This document shows positions 55,260-64,000 of a stretch of 64,000 nucleotides of DNA, one piece after another (position 1 is the stretch's first letter; each line of letters starts with the position of its first letter). The position numbers and the translations under genes are program-made. The stretch spans positions 620,001-684,000 of the forward strand of contig NZ_JAUFQE010000002.1 in the NCBI RefSeq assembly GCF_030409755.1. Direction: 5' to 3'. A model generated the notes under the pieces. The model was not told the origin of the DNA, ran no database searches, and worked only from the letters and a program-made list of their open reading frames with translations. The stretch is from Vibrio lentus. Lineage in GTDB: Bacteria; Pseudomonadota; Gammaproteobacteria; Enterobacterales; Vibrionaceae.

Positions 55260-56507
55260 TTGTCTGATCTTTGTACCAAATCATGCATCGAGTGTGGGTT
55301 AGTCAGTCAGTTCCGTGAATTAGCTCCGGGAAGTGAGGCATCGTGCCCTCGCTGTAAACATACTTTATGCAGTATTGGAGCAAGTAAAGGGCAGGGTGTG
55401 ATGGCTTTCGCATCGGCCAGTTTGATAACGTTGGTGATGAGCCTGATCTTCCCTTATATGTCTTTTAGTGTGCAAGGTATCAGTCAACAAATAACCTTGT
55501 ATCAAGCCGTCGAAATGATGAACCGCCTCGATAATACTTCGATTGCCGCTCTATTGTTTCTCGCGGTTATCTTCCTTCCTGCTTATTTTCTTATTAGTGT
55601 TATCTGGTTTTATGCATTAACAGAAAGGAAATCAAAACACGCTTACGCGCCGAGCCGTTTGGCTATCTTTGTATTAAAAACGTTGAGTTGGGTTAAGCCG
55701 TGGTTGATGGTGGATGTATTTTTGATTGGTGTTCTCGTCAGTTTGATTAAAATTTCCGCTTTAGCCGATGTCTCTATGGGCATCTCTTTTTGGGCATTTG
55801 CTATCTACGCCATGTTAGTGGTTAAGACAATGTCATTAGTCGATTTTGATTGGATTTGGGATAAGTTAATACCACTCAAAGCTTTGAATAGCGACACCGC
55901 TGGTGGCCTTTTTCAACAGCATGATCATTTGGTCTGTCATGTTTGCGGGCAAGTCCACCTCTATGATGACAACTTAACTCAATGTTCTCGTTGTCATGTT
56001 CATCTGCATCGATTTAATCCAACCAAAAACCTTCAGATAGTCTGGGCTCTATTGTTCACAGCCATCATTTTCTATATCCCAGCAAACCTATACCCAATGA
56101 TGTATACGTCTGCGTTCGGAACGAGTGAAGGTTCAACCATTATTGAGGGGGTGATCATATTGTGGAACATGGGCTCATACCCTGTCGCTATGGTCATTCT
56201 TCTTGCGAGTGTGTTTATTCCAATGGCCAAAATGGTCGCCTTGGCTTATTTGTATTGGAACGCCAAAAGGGTTGAAGGACTTCCACCGCATGAGGCAAAT
56301 CGTTTTCTCAAAATATACCGTGTCACTGAGTTCATTGGCCGTTGGTCGATGATAGATATTTTCGTTGTCGCTATCTTGGTCGCGTTGGTTCAACTCGACG
56401 GGGTCATGGCCATTTACCCGGGGCCAGCAGCGTTGTCTTTCGCATCGGTAGTCATCTTTACCATGTTGTCAGCGATGATTTTCGATTCTCGAATTATATG
56501 GAAGTAA
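55260..56507 (+). CDS. pqiA: Paraquat-inducible membrane protein A
   Basis: 415-aa inner-membrane protein of the PqiABC lipid-transport system. Two zinc-ribbon-like motifs occur: CIECGLVSQ...CPRCKHTLC at about 9-37 and CHVCGQVHLYDDNLTQCSRCHVHL at about 223-246. Each is followed by a four-helix PqiA module. The start is TTG 55260 with AAGAGG about nine bases upstream. Followed directly by pqiB. Confidence 0.92.
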   Translation: MSDLCTKSCIECGLVSQFRELAPGSEASCPRCKHTLCSIGASKGQGVMAFASASLITLVMSLIFPYMSFSVQGISQQITLYQAVEMMNRLDNTSIAALLFLAVIFLPAYFLISVIWFYALTERKSKHAYAPSRLAIFVLKTLSWVKPWLMVDVFLIGVLVSLIKISALADVSMGISFWAFAIYAMLVVKTMSLVDFDWIWDKLIPLKALNSDTAGGLFQQHDHLVCHVCGQVHLYDDNLTQCSRCHVHLHRFNPTKNLQIVWALLFTAIIFYIPANLYPMMYTSAFGTSEGSTIIEGVIILWNMGSYPVAMVILLASVFIPMAKMVALAYLYWNAKRVEGLPPHEANRFLKIYRVTEFIGRWSMIDIFVVAILVALVQLDGVMAIYPGPAALSFASVVIFTMLSAMIFDSRIIWK

Positions 56508-56531
56508 TCTCCCCTAAGAGGTGTGGGAAAT

Positions 56532-58157
56532 ATGGATAAACAAAACGTTTCAGATGCAGAAGTAGCCAAAAAAAGTGAGATTTCACCCGTTTGGATTGTG
56601 CCGATTATCGCGGTATTGGTTGGGTGCTGGATGTTGTTTCAGTACTTCAATAATCGTGGGCCGGAGATAACGTTGATCTTACCGGATGCCTCGGGCATTG
56701 AAGCGGGGAAAACAGCGATTAAGTCCAAAAATGTTCATGTGGGAACCATCACTGACGTGGCACTAAGTGAAAACTATGAATACATCATAGCGAAAGCTCA
56801 GATAGACAAGAAAGCCACCCGCATGATTAATACAGAAACTCAATTCTGGGTGGTTGAGCCCCATGTCGGTACCGATGGTATTAGTGGGTTAGAGACCATT
56901 TTATCCGGGTCGTACATCGAGTTGAAGCCGGGTAAATCGAGAGAGTCTCAATTGAAGTTTGATGTGCTAGAAACGCCTCCGGTGGCAGGGCCAGATACCA
57001 AAGGAATAAGAGTGGTGGTTTCACACAACAAGGCGAATCAACTCAATGTTGGTGAGCCTGTATTACACCATGGTTTTGTTGTTGGTCGTGTTGAAAAAAC
57101 GAGTTTCGACTATCAAAAGAAAGAGGGCAAATATCAATTGTTTATCTTTGCTCCTTACGATGGATTGATTTTCGAAAAGACTCAGTTTTGGTTATCTTCT
57201 GGAATTGATGTGAAGTTTGGTGCGAATGGCTTAGACGTCAACTTCGCATCGATAGAAAGTATATTGACTGGTGGTGTGAGTTTTGATGTCGCAGAGAGCA
57301 TTAAACCGGGGTTACAGATCAAAGAAAACTTACACGAGTATACGCTTTACGATAACTACGATGCAGTATTACAAGGCAAATACACCACTTCAATTGATTA
57401 CGTGTTGCTGTTTGAAGAGTCGGTTCGAGGTTTAAGGAAAGGTGCACCAGTAGAATATCGTGGTGTCCGGATTGGTACGGTGGATACGGTGCCGCTACAG
57501 ATTAGTATGGATAAAGATGGCAAGGTGTCGAATCGTATTCCAATCCTAATTAAGCTAGAAATCGAGCGTGTTTCCGAAGTGTTTAAAGGATTGAACGCGG
57601 ATAGCTTTGCCAAACGAGTCGTTCTTCAAATGGGAGAGGGGCTCAGGGCGACGTTGAAAACAGGTAACTTGCTGACGGGCGCGTTGTTTGTCGATATCAA
57701 TTTTTATGAAGATGAAGCTCCCTACGAGCCGACAGAATTTGATGGTTATCCTGTATTCCCCGTCGTGCCAGGTGGTTTCACCGAGATTCAGAAGCAGATC
57801 ACCGATTTCCTAAGCAAGATTAACGAGCTTCCGCTGGATGCGACTGTTGCTAACTTAAATGGTTCGCTTGCCTCTTTAGACACCACCTTGAAGAGTATGG
57901 ATGAATTACTCGATAGCGAGGGCGCAAAAGCATTACCTCAAGACCTCAGTGAAACTATGAAGCAACTAGAGGCGACATTAGAAAGTTACGACGATGATTC
58001 TGACGCTTACAAGCAATTGATCAGTGCATCTGAAGAGTTAGAACATGTGCTTAAAGAGCTTCGCCCATTGATCAAAGTATTGAATGATAAACCGAATGCA
58101 TTGGTGTTTGGCAGCGATGTGGAAGAAGACCCGATTCCAGTTAAGGGAGTGGAGTAA
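56532..58157 (+). CDS. pqiB: Paraquat-inducible protein B, MCE-domain tube protein
   Basis: 541 aa. One N-terminal helix anchors it (about 17-37), and three MCE domains follow (PEITLILPDASGIEAGKTAIKSKNVHVGTITDV; VVSHNKANQLNVGEPVLHHGFVVGRV; YVLLFEESVRGLRKGAPVEYRGVRIGTV), then a long coiled coil that forms the periplasm-spanning tube in E. coli PqiB. ATG 56532 is preferred to GTG 56523 because AGAGG then lies at proper spacing. It shares one base with pqiC. Confidence 0.92.
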   Translation: MDKQNVSDAEVAKKSEISPVWIVPIIAVLVGCWMLFQYFNNRGPEITLILPDASGIEAGKTAIKSKNVHVGTITDVALSENYEYIIAKAQIDKKATRMINTETQFWVVEPHVGTDGISGLETILSGSYIELKPGKSRESQLKFDVLETPPVAGPDTKGIRVVVSHNKANQLNVGEPVLHHGFVVGRVEKTSFDYQKKEGKYQLFIFAPYDGLIFEKTQFWLSSGIDVKFGANGLDVNFASIESILTGGVSFDVAESIKPGLQIKENLHEYTLYDNYDAVLQGKYTTSIDYVLLFEESVRGLRKGAPVEYRGVRIGTVDTVPLQISMDKDGKVSNRIPILIKLEIERVSEVFKGLNADSFAKRVVLQMGEGLRATLKTGNLLTGALFVDINFYEDEAPYEPTEFDGYPVFPVVPGGFTEIQKQITDFLSKINELPLDATVANLNGSLASLDTTLKSMDELLDSEGAKALPQDLSETMKQLEATLESYDDDSDAYKQLISASEELEHVLKELRPLIKVLNDKPNALVFGSDVEEDPIPVKGVE

Positions 58158-58663
58158 TGAGAAAGCTATTTATATCACTGGTTATGTCGGTAGGTCTCTT
58201 GGGGTGTGCGACTCCTACAGATGGCACTAACTCCTATCTCTTGCCTGAAAGTACGCTGGATAAGCCCATCTTTAAGGTAAAAACAAGGGTAGAACTGCCT
58301 GATTATCTGGACACGATAGGAATAGCTTATCGCAAGTCTGAAAATGAATTGGTGTCTGCCCGTAAACATGTTTGGGCCGAAAACCTTGAAGGGTTGCTCG
58401 AAGAGAGGGTAAACAGTTCCAATGCGAAGGAAGCGGCAGATAAAGAGTTGACGATTACCTTTGAGCAGTTCAATGGTTCTTATACTGGTAATGCTGAAGT
58501 GAAAGGAACTTGGGTGTTAATGGGGGAAGATGACACTGAAATCTCACGAAGCACCTTCGACATCAAGGTTCCCTTAAAAGAAGCAGGCTATGAGGCGTTG
58601 GTTGAAGCCTTAGGTGAAGGGCTTGATGAGGTGCTGTCTGATATTCAGTCGCAATTACCTTAG
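58157..58663 (+). CDS. pqiC: Membrane-integrity lipoprotein PqiC (ABC-type auxiliary family)
   Basis: 168-aa lipoprotein with lipobox LLGC (Cys 17) and the PqiC/YmbA fold, a partner of PqiAB that anchors the outer end of the tube. ATG is TAATG-coupled to pqiB. Its TAG stop is the middle of the 9-bp target duplication of the inserted element, so the gene is intact although the element begins three bases after it. Confidence 0.88.
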   Translation: MRKLFISLVMSVGLLGCATPTDGTNSYLLPESTLDKPIFKVKTRVELPDYLDTIGIAYRKSENELVSARKHVWAENLEGLLEERVNSSNAKEAADKELTITFEQFNGSYTGNAEVKGTWVLMGEDDTEISRSTFDIKVPLKEAGYEALVEALGEGLDEVLSDIQSQLP

Positions 58664-58666
58664 GTG
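58658..58666 (+). repeat. Left 9-bp target-site duplication of the IS
   Basis: CCTTAGGTG here is repeated exactly at 59989-59997, flanking the element on both sides. Its partly symmetric form fits the IS10 target preference. Confidence 0.95.
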
Positions 58667-59988
58667 CTGACGGATCCCCTCATAATTTCCCTAGTCCTGC
58701 GTTGTGTGTGAGCCTTTGATATTCGAACATTCCCCATTGATATTGGGATTCATTAATTTGATATCGCCGATGATTTCGTACCTCTCTCCCTAGACGAGGT
58801 ATGGATAGAACTCGGCGGTGTTTAATGCTGTTGGCTTGGAAGTCAAAATGCCATTTGGCTTGTACTGCAATTAGGCCATTCCACCACATCAAGATTTCAG
58901 CGAGCAACGCAATAAGAAGCAGGATATCTAATCGCTTAGTACAGCGAGTTCTGTTGTGACGAAGTGCGATCCCATAGGCGGTACTCTTTAGATCGCGGAA
59001 GGCTTCTTCTATCTGCATACGCTTGGCGTACAGATTGGTAATTTGTACTTCATTTAAGATATGTCGAGGGACATTAGTCGCGAGTAGCCACGGCTCCTTT
59101 GCACTGCGTTGATAGAGATGTGTAGCGGAGTGTTTTTGGCTGGTTCTACTATGGCGCTGGGCTTTTCGGCCTTTTTCTAATCCCTTATAAACATAGGCTT
59201 CACAAGATATCGGTGATCTCTTTGCTAATAAGCAGTTGCCAAGATATTTGGGTTTATGGACAGCGTTTGGATAAAAGGTTTTATTTGAGACCCAAGGTTT
59301 TTGAGGTTGTTTGATTGATACTTCACCTCGGACACGACCTAACCAAAACCAACCTTTCTCCTGAACTTGGCGGAACCAAGTATTTCTAAAACCCGCATCA
59401 GAAACGATGATCGGACTGATTTTATTCGGCAAAATACTCTGCAATTTATCGAGGAATGTTTGGTGACTTTTCGGTGAATTGTATTGGCCATACTCAAAAA
59501 CTTGTTCAAAGATTGTGACGGCTCGACCATCAAGTGCAACGGATGCTCTTAACGTCATATAACGAAGTTGTTCACGAACATCAGACCAATCCACAAGGAT
59601 CACAGGGCATGGGTTAGCGCCCGTTATTAAGTAGGCATGCCATTTATAAATAAGGTCTTTTTCACGATGTAGTTGGCGATTTCCAAGCAGTCTATCAACG
59701 CGTTTGATCGCATGTTTTACCGTGGTATTAGTTTCTAGTTTGCGACCTAGTTTAGTCAGCGTTAAGTCTGAGCCGTCAAGTACACTTTTTGTAGCAAGTA
59801 TCAGAGAACTAACGCGTTTTTTGTGAATGGAGGGGCATTGGTTTTGTATGGTTTGTTGTAGAATCTGAATGTCGCGCATTATTAACCCACTTGTTCGAAA
59901 TGTGTGTTCAGCGATATTCATTAGATCAAAGACGGCGATGCACGTCTACCTCATTGTTTTTAAGCCTGATTATGAGGGGATTCGCAAG
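58667..59988. mobile_element. Complete IS10-like insertion sequence, IS4 family, 1322 bp
   Basis: The left end begins CTGACGGATCCCCTCATAAT and the inverted right end begins CTTGCGAATCCCCTCATAAT; 16 of 20 positions match, and the inner ATCCCCTCATAAT is the same as in IS10. A 9-bp target duplication bounds both sides. It carries one transposase gene. Length (IS10 is 1329 bp) and ends indicate a potentially active copy. It inserted between pqiC and its terminator at about 60081. Confidence 0.95.
58680..59879 (-). CDS. IS4-family transposase (IS10-like)
   Basis: 399 aa counted from ATG 59879, aligned with the start of the IS10 transposase (402 aa). DDE residues are visible: Asp in VILVDWSDVREQ, Asp in PIIVSDAGFRNTWF, and Glu in the YREK-like segment YAKRMQIEEAFRDLKS. 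The frame remains open to 59921. The protein is uninterrupted. It reads against pqiC. Confidence 0.95.
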   Translation of the reverse strand: MRDIQILQQTIQNQCPSIHKKRVSSLILATKSVLDGSDLTLTKLGRKLETNTTVKHAIKRVDRLLGNRQLHREKDLIYKWHAYLITGANPCPVILVDWSDVREQLRYMTLRASVALDGRAVTIFEQVFEYGQYNSPKSHQTFLDKLQSILPNKISPIIVSDAGFRNTWFRQVQEKGWFWLGRVRGEVSIKQPQKPWVSNKTFYPNAVHKPKYLGNCLLAKRSPISCEAYVYKGLEKGRKAQRHSRTSQKHSATHLYQRSAKEPWLLATNVPRHILNEVQITNLYAKRMQIEEAFRDLKSTAYGIALRHNRTRCTKRLDILLLIALLAEILMWWNGLIAVQAKWHFDFQANSIKHRRVLSIPRLGREVRNHRRYQINESQYQWGMFEYQRLTHNAGLGKL

Positions 59989-59997
59989 CCTTAGGTG
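59989..59997 (+). repeat. Right 9-bp target-site duplication of the IS
   Basis: CCTTAGGTG, identical to the left copy at 58658-58666. Confidence 0.95.
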
Positions 59998-60080
59998 TTT
60001 GTCTGTATTAATACCTCCAGCCGTATATTTTGCTAATTGACTGATTTCCCCGTTACTATTGGATAGCTCTCAGAGAATTT

Positions 60081-60108
60081 AAAAGCCACGGTATAACGGT
60101 GGCTTTTT
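60081..60108 (+). terminator. Probable original pqiABC terminator, now separated by the IS
   Basis: AAAGCCAC pairs with GTGGCTTT around GGTATAACG, followed by TTATT. It reads in the pqi direction; without the element it would stand about 95 nt past the pqiC stop. Confidence 0.75.
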
Positions 60109-60129
60109 ATTAATAGTGGTTACCGAAAA

Positions 60130-61989
60130 TTAACCATATTTATTAATGAATGCGATAATATTTTTGTTACTCAGCAATTCGATCTTGTCGATAGTCAGTA
60201 CGCAATAGCGGTAGTTTTTGTTTTTGAAGGTGATGTTCGACTTTTCTTCTGTTGGTTCTGAAAACTTCCATATTTCAAATCCGATGTTCTTCATAAGTTC
60301 CAATGCACTTGGGTTCTTAATAATCATGGAATACTTTTTAATCTTAGTATTTCTTGCAAGAAGCTTCATATCGGAAATTAGGTTCGCAATAGATTGTTCG
60401 CGCTTCTCAGAGTGACCGCTAACCACAATGTAATTTAAGTTATGATTAGAATCTAAAGAGCAGGCTTGCTTAATATGTAGATGCTTATTTTGATATTGAT
60501 CGAATACCTCTTCGTTGAAGAAAAAACCTAGGCTATGACTAACAATATCGCCATTAACATCGACCATTTTTCTACCATACGCCTTTTTTTCACTGCAATA
60601 GAGAAACAGGTCGATAGTATCAAGAGCTGAAGGATCCACCTTTGTATATTGCGAAATCAGCTTTATTCTATCTATTACTGCTTTGTCATTCTGATCTGTC
60701 ATCAATGGCATGATCTGACAGTCGCAGCCCTCTTCTATCTCCCCTTTAGTGATAGATGATATTCGGCTTTGAAACGAAAAGAACCTCTCAAGAAGGAAGT
60801 CTTCAAGTAGTGCACTGTCTTCGCTATCTTCTGAATCAAAGGATTTCAACGTTGTGTACAAGTCCAGACCAAGGCAATCCAATAGCTTTAGGGCTTTGTA
60901 ATTACTTGGCTTTACTTTGCTATTTTCCCATCGATTTATCGTTACGACATCTACAGAGCTGAATTCATCATCTAAATGATTGATGTATGCCGCAAAACCC
61001 TTCTGCGTTAACTTCAATTTCTTGCGCGCTTCGCGCAGTAAATGCGGGAATTTCATCATGGTAGAATATTCATCTTTGATTAGTGACATTACGTTCCGAT
61101 TAGTCAGGTAGTCTATTTTATCAATCGTTAATATACAGTAGCTATAATATTTATTTTTGAAAGTAATATTACATTCTTTAGCATAAGGCTCTGAAAATTT
61201 GAACACTTCAAACCCCATTCCCTTCAAGAGTTTTATCATATTTGGGTCTTTTACTAAAACAGAGTATTTTTTTATATTTTTGTTCTGAGAAAGTAACTTT
61301 ATATCTGAAACTATATGCTCAATAACATGATATTTTGTTTCTGAGTGAGAGCTTATATTGAAATAATTTATGCTTTTGCTTGAATTTAAAGAGCAAGCCA
61401 TTCTTAGATCTAGCTTTTGATTCTTTAATATCTCAAATTGATGGTCTTCAAAGAAAAAGCCCACGTTGTGACTCACAATGTCACCATCTTCATTGATGAG
61501 CTTGTGACCGTGCGCTTTTTTCTCACAGTAATAGAGATATAAATCAATTTGGTTCAGTGGCGAAATATCTACTTTTGTGAATTTAGAAAGTAGTTTGATT
61601 CTGTCGATAATGCCAGTGTCACACTGCTCTGACATTAAAGGCTGTGACTTAAAGTTGCGGTCACCCTGTTGTTCATTCAAGCTTGATAGAGCTGAAATTC
61701 TACTTTGAAATGAACCGTAGGATTCGTTTAAAAACAGTTCGAGTAATGTGTCTTTTTGTTCGGACTTAAAGCTCTTTATTGTCTCAAACAAATCTCCCCC
61801 AAGGTACTGTAAGATTTTGAGTGCTTTGTATGCGCTAGGCTTTACCTTACTGTTTTCCCAACGATTTATCGTTACGACGTCAACCGCATTAAGTTCATCG
61901 TCCAACTGATTTAAGTAGGTTGCAAACTCTGTTTGTGTAAATTGAAGTTCCTTTCTGAAGTTACGTAACAACTGTGAAAACTCACTCAT
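60130..61989 (-). CDS. Double regulator: two fused copies of an XRE-type protein of unknown family
   Basis: 619 aa built from two homologous halves offset by exactly 310 residues. Each half starts with a Cro/CI-type helix-turn-helix (about 5-60 and 315-370); VDVVTINRWENSKVKPS is identical at 36-52 and 346-362. Each then has a roughly 230-residue domain with matching landmarks: QSRIS, DRIKL(L/I)S, the CEKKA-Y/H-G segment, HN/SLGFFF, HSE, IKKYS, MG/NIGFE and SEP, ending in LTIDKI. I do not recognise the second domain; the NGxGF-like part hints at an acyltransferase-like (GNAT) fold but no acetyl-CoA loop is seen. Residues 308-312 (YSTMM) are the join, with two Met that look like a former start codon. 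It diverges from the repeat-protein gene. Confidence 0.8.
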   Translation of the reverse strand: MSEFSQLLRNFRKELQFTQTEFATYLNQLDDELNAVDVVTINRWENSKVKPSAYKALKILQYLGGDLFETIKSFKSEQKDTLLELFLNESYGSFQSRISALSSLNEQQGDRNFKSQPLMSEQCDTGIIDRIKLLSKFTKVDISPLNQIDLYLYYCEKKAHGHKLINEDGDIVSHNVGFFFEDHQFEILKNQKLDLRMACSLNSSKSINYFNISSHSETKYHVIEHIVSDIKLLSQNKNIKKYSVLVKDPNMIKLLKGMGFEVFKFSEPYAKECNITFKNKYYSYCILTIDKIDYLTNRNVMSLIKDEYSTMMKFPHLLREARKKLKLTQKGFAAYINHLDDEFSSVDVVTINRWENSKVKPSNYKALKLLDCLGLDLYTTLKSFDSEDSEDSALLEDFLLERFFSFQSRISSITKGEIEEGCDCQIMPLMTDQNDKAVIDRIKLISQYTKVDPSALDTIDLFLYCSEKKAYGRKMVDVNGDIVSHSLGFFFNEEVFDQYQNKHLHIKQACSLDSNHNLNYIVVSGHSEKREQSIANLISDMKLLARNTKIKKYSMIIKNPSALELMKNIGFEIWKFSEPTEEKSNITFKNKNYRYCVLTIDKIELLSNKNIIAFINKYG

Positions 61990-62053
61990 TAAAACATTAA
62001 CCTTCTGATAATTAACTCAATGTCTTGATTCTAATTTAGACATCAGACTCTCT

Positions 62054-62094
62054 ATTTAACATCTTTAGTAATTTGTTTTTTACGGATGTTAATT
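62054..62094. promoter_or_regulatory. Inverted repeat in the divergent region of the double regulator
   Basis: ATTTAACATC at 62054-62063 and GATGTTAATT at 62085-62094 are inverted copies (9 of 10 match, 21-nt spacer) in the 226-nt divergent gap. ACATTAACC at 61996-62004 is a third related half. Candidate operator for the adjacent XRE-type protein, whose two DNA-binding domains could use both halves; this is inference. Confidence 0.45.
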
Positions 62095-62215
62095 GTTCGG
62101 ATTGTTTGAACTGTATGTTGCGCATGTCTCTACAAAGGAAAAATGCCAAAGTAGTGACGTCAAATCTATGGCTTTTTGCCTAGACACTTGTCAATCTACT
62201 GTGAAGTGCGCGTTA

Positions 62216-64000
62216 ATGTTCAGATACAATCTTGCCTTTTTCTTATCCATTCTATTGTTTCCATTTGTCACCTATGCGGATACAACGGGTCTTGCTATGG
62301 ACTTGTCTGTTGAAAGTGCCTTTTACGACAACGACCAAGAGGTGGCTTATACGCTTGTTTTAACGAATGAGTCGGATAAAGCTATCGCTGAGTTGGACGT
62401 TAAAGATGAGCTGTTAAATATCTTAACGACAGATGGTCAAGGGAGTAATGTCAACGCGTTCTCGCAAGTCTCGATTCAAGCACAATCCTCCTTCCTTTCA
62501 TCTCCAGGTGATTACAGTCGCTTCGGAAACTTAGACGCATCAGGTGTACGTATTGCGGCTGGTGGCTCGGTGACCTATACCATGGCCGCCACCGTTTCCG
62601 CTGACGCAGCTGGTACGATTGATAATGTTTCAAGTGCGAGCACTGGACTTTTGGATGCTGTTGAATCAAATACAGAATCAATTCAGCGTGGTGTGTACCA
62701 ACATGATGTTGTTGTTTCGGTCGATAAGACGAACTATCAAATCAATAACAAACTTACCTATAAGATTAAGGTTTCGAACACTGGCGATACGTTTATTCAG
62801 ACGCTCGACCTTCAAGATGTCATTTCAGACATAAAGGCACTCAATATTGAAGGGGCTTTACAACAAGCCTTTACTGACAATGTTAACTCAGCCACCAAGG
62901 TTGAAGGCAGTAAAAGCGATCCTGGTACCTTCGCCGAATCAGGGGACTTATCAGTAAGTGATGCGTCGATTGATATAGGCGGGTCTGTGACTTATGAAAT
63001 TCAAGCGACCGTGGCCGACAATTTAGTCGGCGACATTGTTAATGACGACATAACCGCTGAAACACGCGATGACTTGGTCACAGTTGATGAGGTTATCACT
63101 CCACCCTCTGAGCCTAATATCACCCTGACACATACCTTGAACCAATCGGATAATTACCTAGTCGATGATGAGTTTTCCTATACGGTCACGGTTGCCAACC
63201 AAGCCAACTCCGGTATTGCTTACCATTATTCTGTTCAGCAGTTTCTTTCGGATCTTGAAACCGATCTAGGTAACGATGTCAGCAACGAAAAGAACGCAAC
63301 TGACACGGTGGGTAACCCATACGACTTTTGGACTAACGAAGTGACCTCGATTGGCTCTAATAGTTTTTCTGAACTTAATGTATCTGGAAATGAGTCGAAC
63401 ACGTCACTAGAAGACAAAGTGTCTATCTATCCCGGGGAGCAGATTGTTTATTCCGTTGTGGTGGACGTGAGCCCTGTGTCTATTGGTCAAATTCCCCAAG
63501 TTGTTGCCCGAGTGGTTGATGCTGATGGACTCGCTGACTCTGGCGATGCTTTGGCTAATATTCTCGATTCGAAAGACGTTCTGATGACGTCATCAAGTCA
63601 AATTACGCGTAATAAGAACACCATAGATACTACTTATGTTCCGGGGGTAGCCGGTGATAACGAAGTGGTCTATGACATCATTATTTCTAACAAAGACACA
63701 GAGTTTTTCGCCAACGATATTGAAGTTATCGATAAATTTGCTTGTATCGTGACAGAGCAAGTGGATGGCTCTAACGCTTCAGCATTTTCCGAGTGGAAGC
63801 TTGAAGTCGCCGATAGAGGTGGTGATGGATCGAATTATGGTTCATTTAATTACAATACTTGGACAACAAATGACATCAATTTGAAAGTCGACCTCGCACC
63901 TGAAGGCTACGTTCATTATAAGCTGACCGCAAAAGTGGCAGACACCAGTGTGGGTCAGATTGTTGACGATGGTACCGATGCTGGCTTGTGCTTAGGGGAT
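62216..64000 (+). CDS. Large secreted DUF11-like repeat protein, 3' end outside the window
   Basis: The frame is open without a stop from here to the window end: 595 codons. A signal peptide (MFRYNLAFFLSILLFPFVTYA-DT) starts it. The mature part is acidic, low in Cys and Lys, and built from about four beta-sandwich-like modules of 110-150 aa. Each has a strand pair like GGSVTYTMAATVSADAAGTI, GGSVTYEIQATVADNLVGDI, PGEQIVYSVVVDVSPVSIGQI or PEGYVHYKLTAKVADTSVGQI. This recalls DUF11/CARDB-type repeats of surface or fibre proteins. The start could instead be GTG 62201 or ATG 62168 (in frame); none has a clear ribosome site. Total length and anchoring domain are outside the window. Confidence 0.7.
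   Translation, partial: MFRYNLAFFLSILLFPFVTYADTTGLAMDLSVESAFYDNDQEVAYTLVLTNESDKAIAELDVKDELLNILTTDGQGSNVNAFSQVSIQAQSSFLSSPGDYSRFGNLDASGVRIAAGGSVTYTMAATVSADAAGTIDNVSSASTGLLDAVESNTESIQRGVYQHDVVVSVDKTNYQINNKLTYKIKVSNTGDTFIQTLDLQDVISDIKALNIEGALQQAFTDNVNSATKVEGSKSDPGTFAESGDLSVSDASIDIGGSVTYEIQATVADNLVGDIVNDDITAETRDDLVTVDEVITPPSEPNITLTHTLNQSDNYLVDDEFSYTVTVANQANSGIAYHYSVQQFLSDLETDLGNDVSNEKNATDTVGNPYDFWTNEVTSIGSNSFSELNVSGNESNTSLEDKVSIYPGEQIVYSVVVDVSPVSIGQIPQVVARVVDADGLADSGDALANILDSKDVLMTSSSQITRNKNTIDTTYVPGVAGDNEVVYDIIISNKDTEFFANDIEVIDKFACIVTEQVDGSNASAFSEWKLEVADRGGDGSNYGSFNYNTWTTNDINLKVDLAPEGYVHYKLTAKVADTSVGQIVDDGTDAGLCLGD

Overview
The window looks like part of the larger chromosome of a marine gamma-proteobacterium of the genus Vibrio, probably near the Splendidus group. 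This rests on gene content and protein similarity recalled from known families: torECA, pspF-pspABC beside sapABCDF, a ToxR-type membrane regulator, proVWX, a PqiA/PqiB/PqiC system, and Vibrio-like codon use with moderate GC. No rRNA, tRNA, CRISPR array or prophage was seen.

Layout. 1-2.0 kb: FocA formate channel and the FetB-type metal exporter, separated by an intergenic region with two perfect DnaA boxes arranged as a palindrome. 2.4-6.4 kb: torECA, anaerobic TMAO respiration. 6.7-9.6 kb: a probable Mn/heavy-metal exporter divergent from the Mn-dependent pyrophosphatase PpaC with a Fur-like palindrome between them, then a DUF2750 gene. 9.7-12.2 kb: an AT-rich two-gene glycosyltransferase cassette. 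12.3-18.4 kb: sapABCDF plus a DUF2927 gene. 18.5-21.1 kb: pspF and pspABC with a clear sigma-54 promoter. 21.3-26.5 kb: an RND efflux operon with two lipoprotein adaptors. 26.6-28.8 kb: tag, then a ToxR-like membrane regulator overlapped by a small periplasmic partner. 28.9-33.5 kb: metC, cls and a frameshifted NSS-family symporter. 33.7-37.1 kb: a chemoreceptor, a pseudouridine synthase and a methyltransferase. 37.2-41.3 kb: a ynjBCDF-like operon. 41.6-49.4 kb: many small housekeeping or hypothetical genes, including a NifW-like protein. 50.2-53.5 kb: proVWX behind a 781-nt leader region rich in repeats. 53.6-58.7 kb: an SnoaL-like/LysR divergent pair and pqiABC. 58.7-60.0 kb: a complete IS10-like element with a 9-bp target duplication. 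60.1-64.0 kb: a divergent pair made of a regulator built from two fused copies of an XRE-type protein and a large secreted repeat protein that runs off the window.

How the genes work together. Several blocks concern the envelope and its stress (sap, psp, pqi, cls, RND efflux). Others concern metals (FetB, exporter, PpaC), osmotic balance (proVWX) and anaerobic respiration (tor, focA). The least explained parts are the fused double regulator with its divergent surface protein (60.1-64 kb), the ToxR/VtrA-like co-component pair (27.3-28.8 kb), the DnaA-box palindrome (1.1 kb), the NifW-like protein (47.9 kb) and the repeat-rich proV leader (49.4-50.2 kb).
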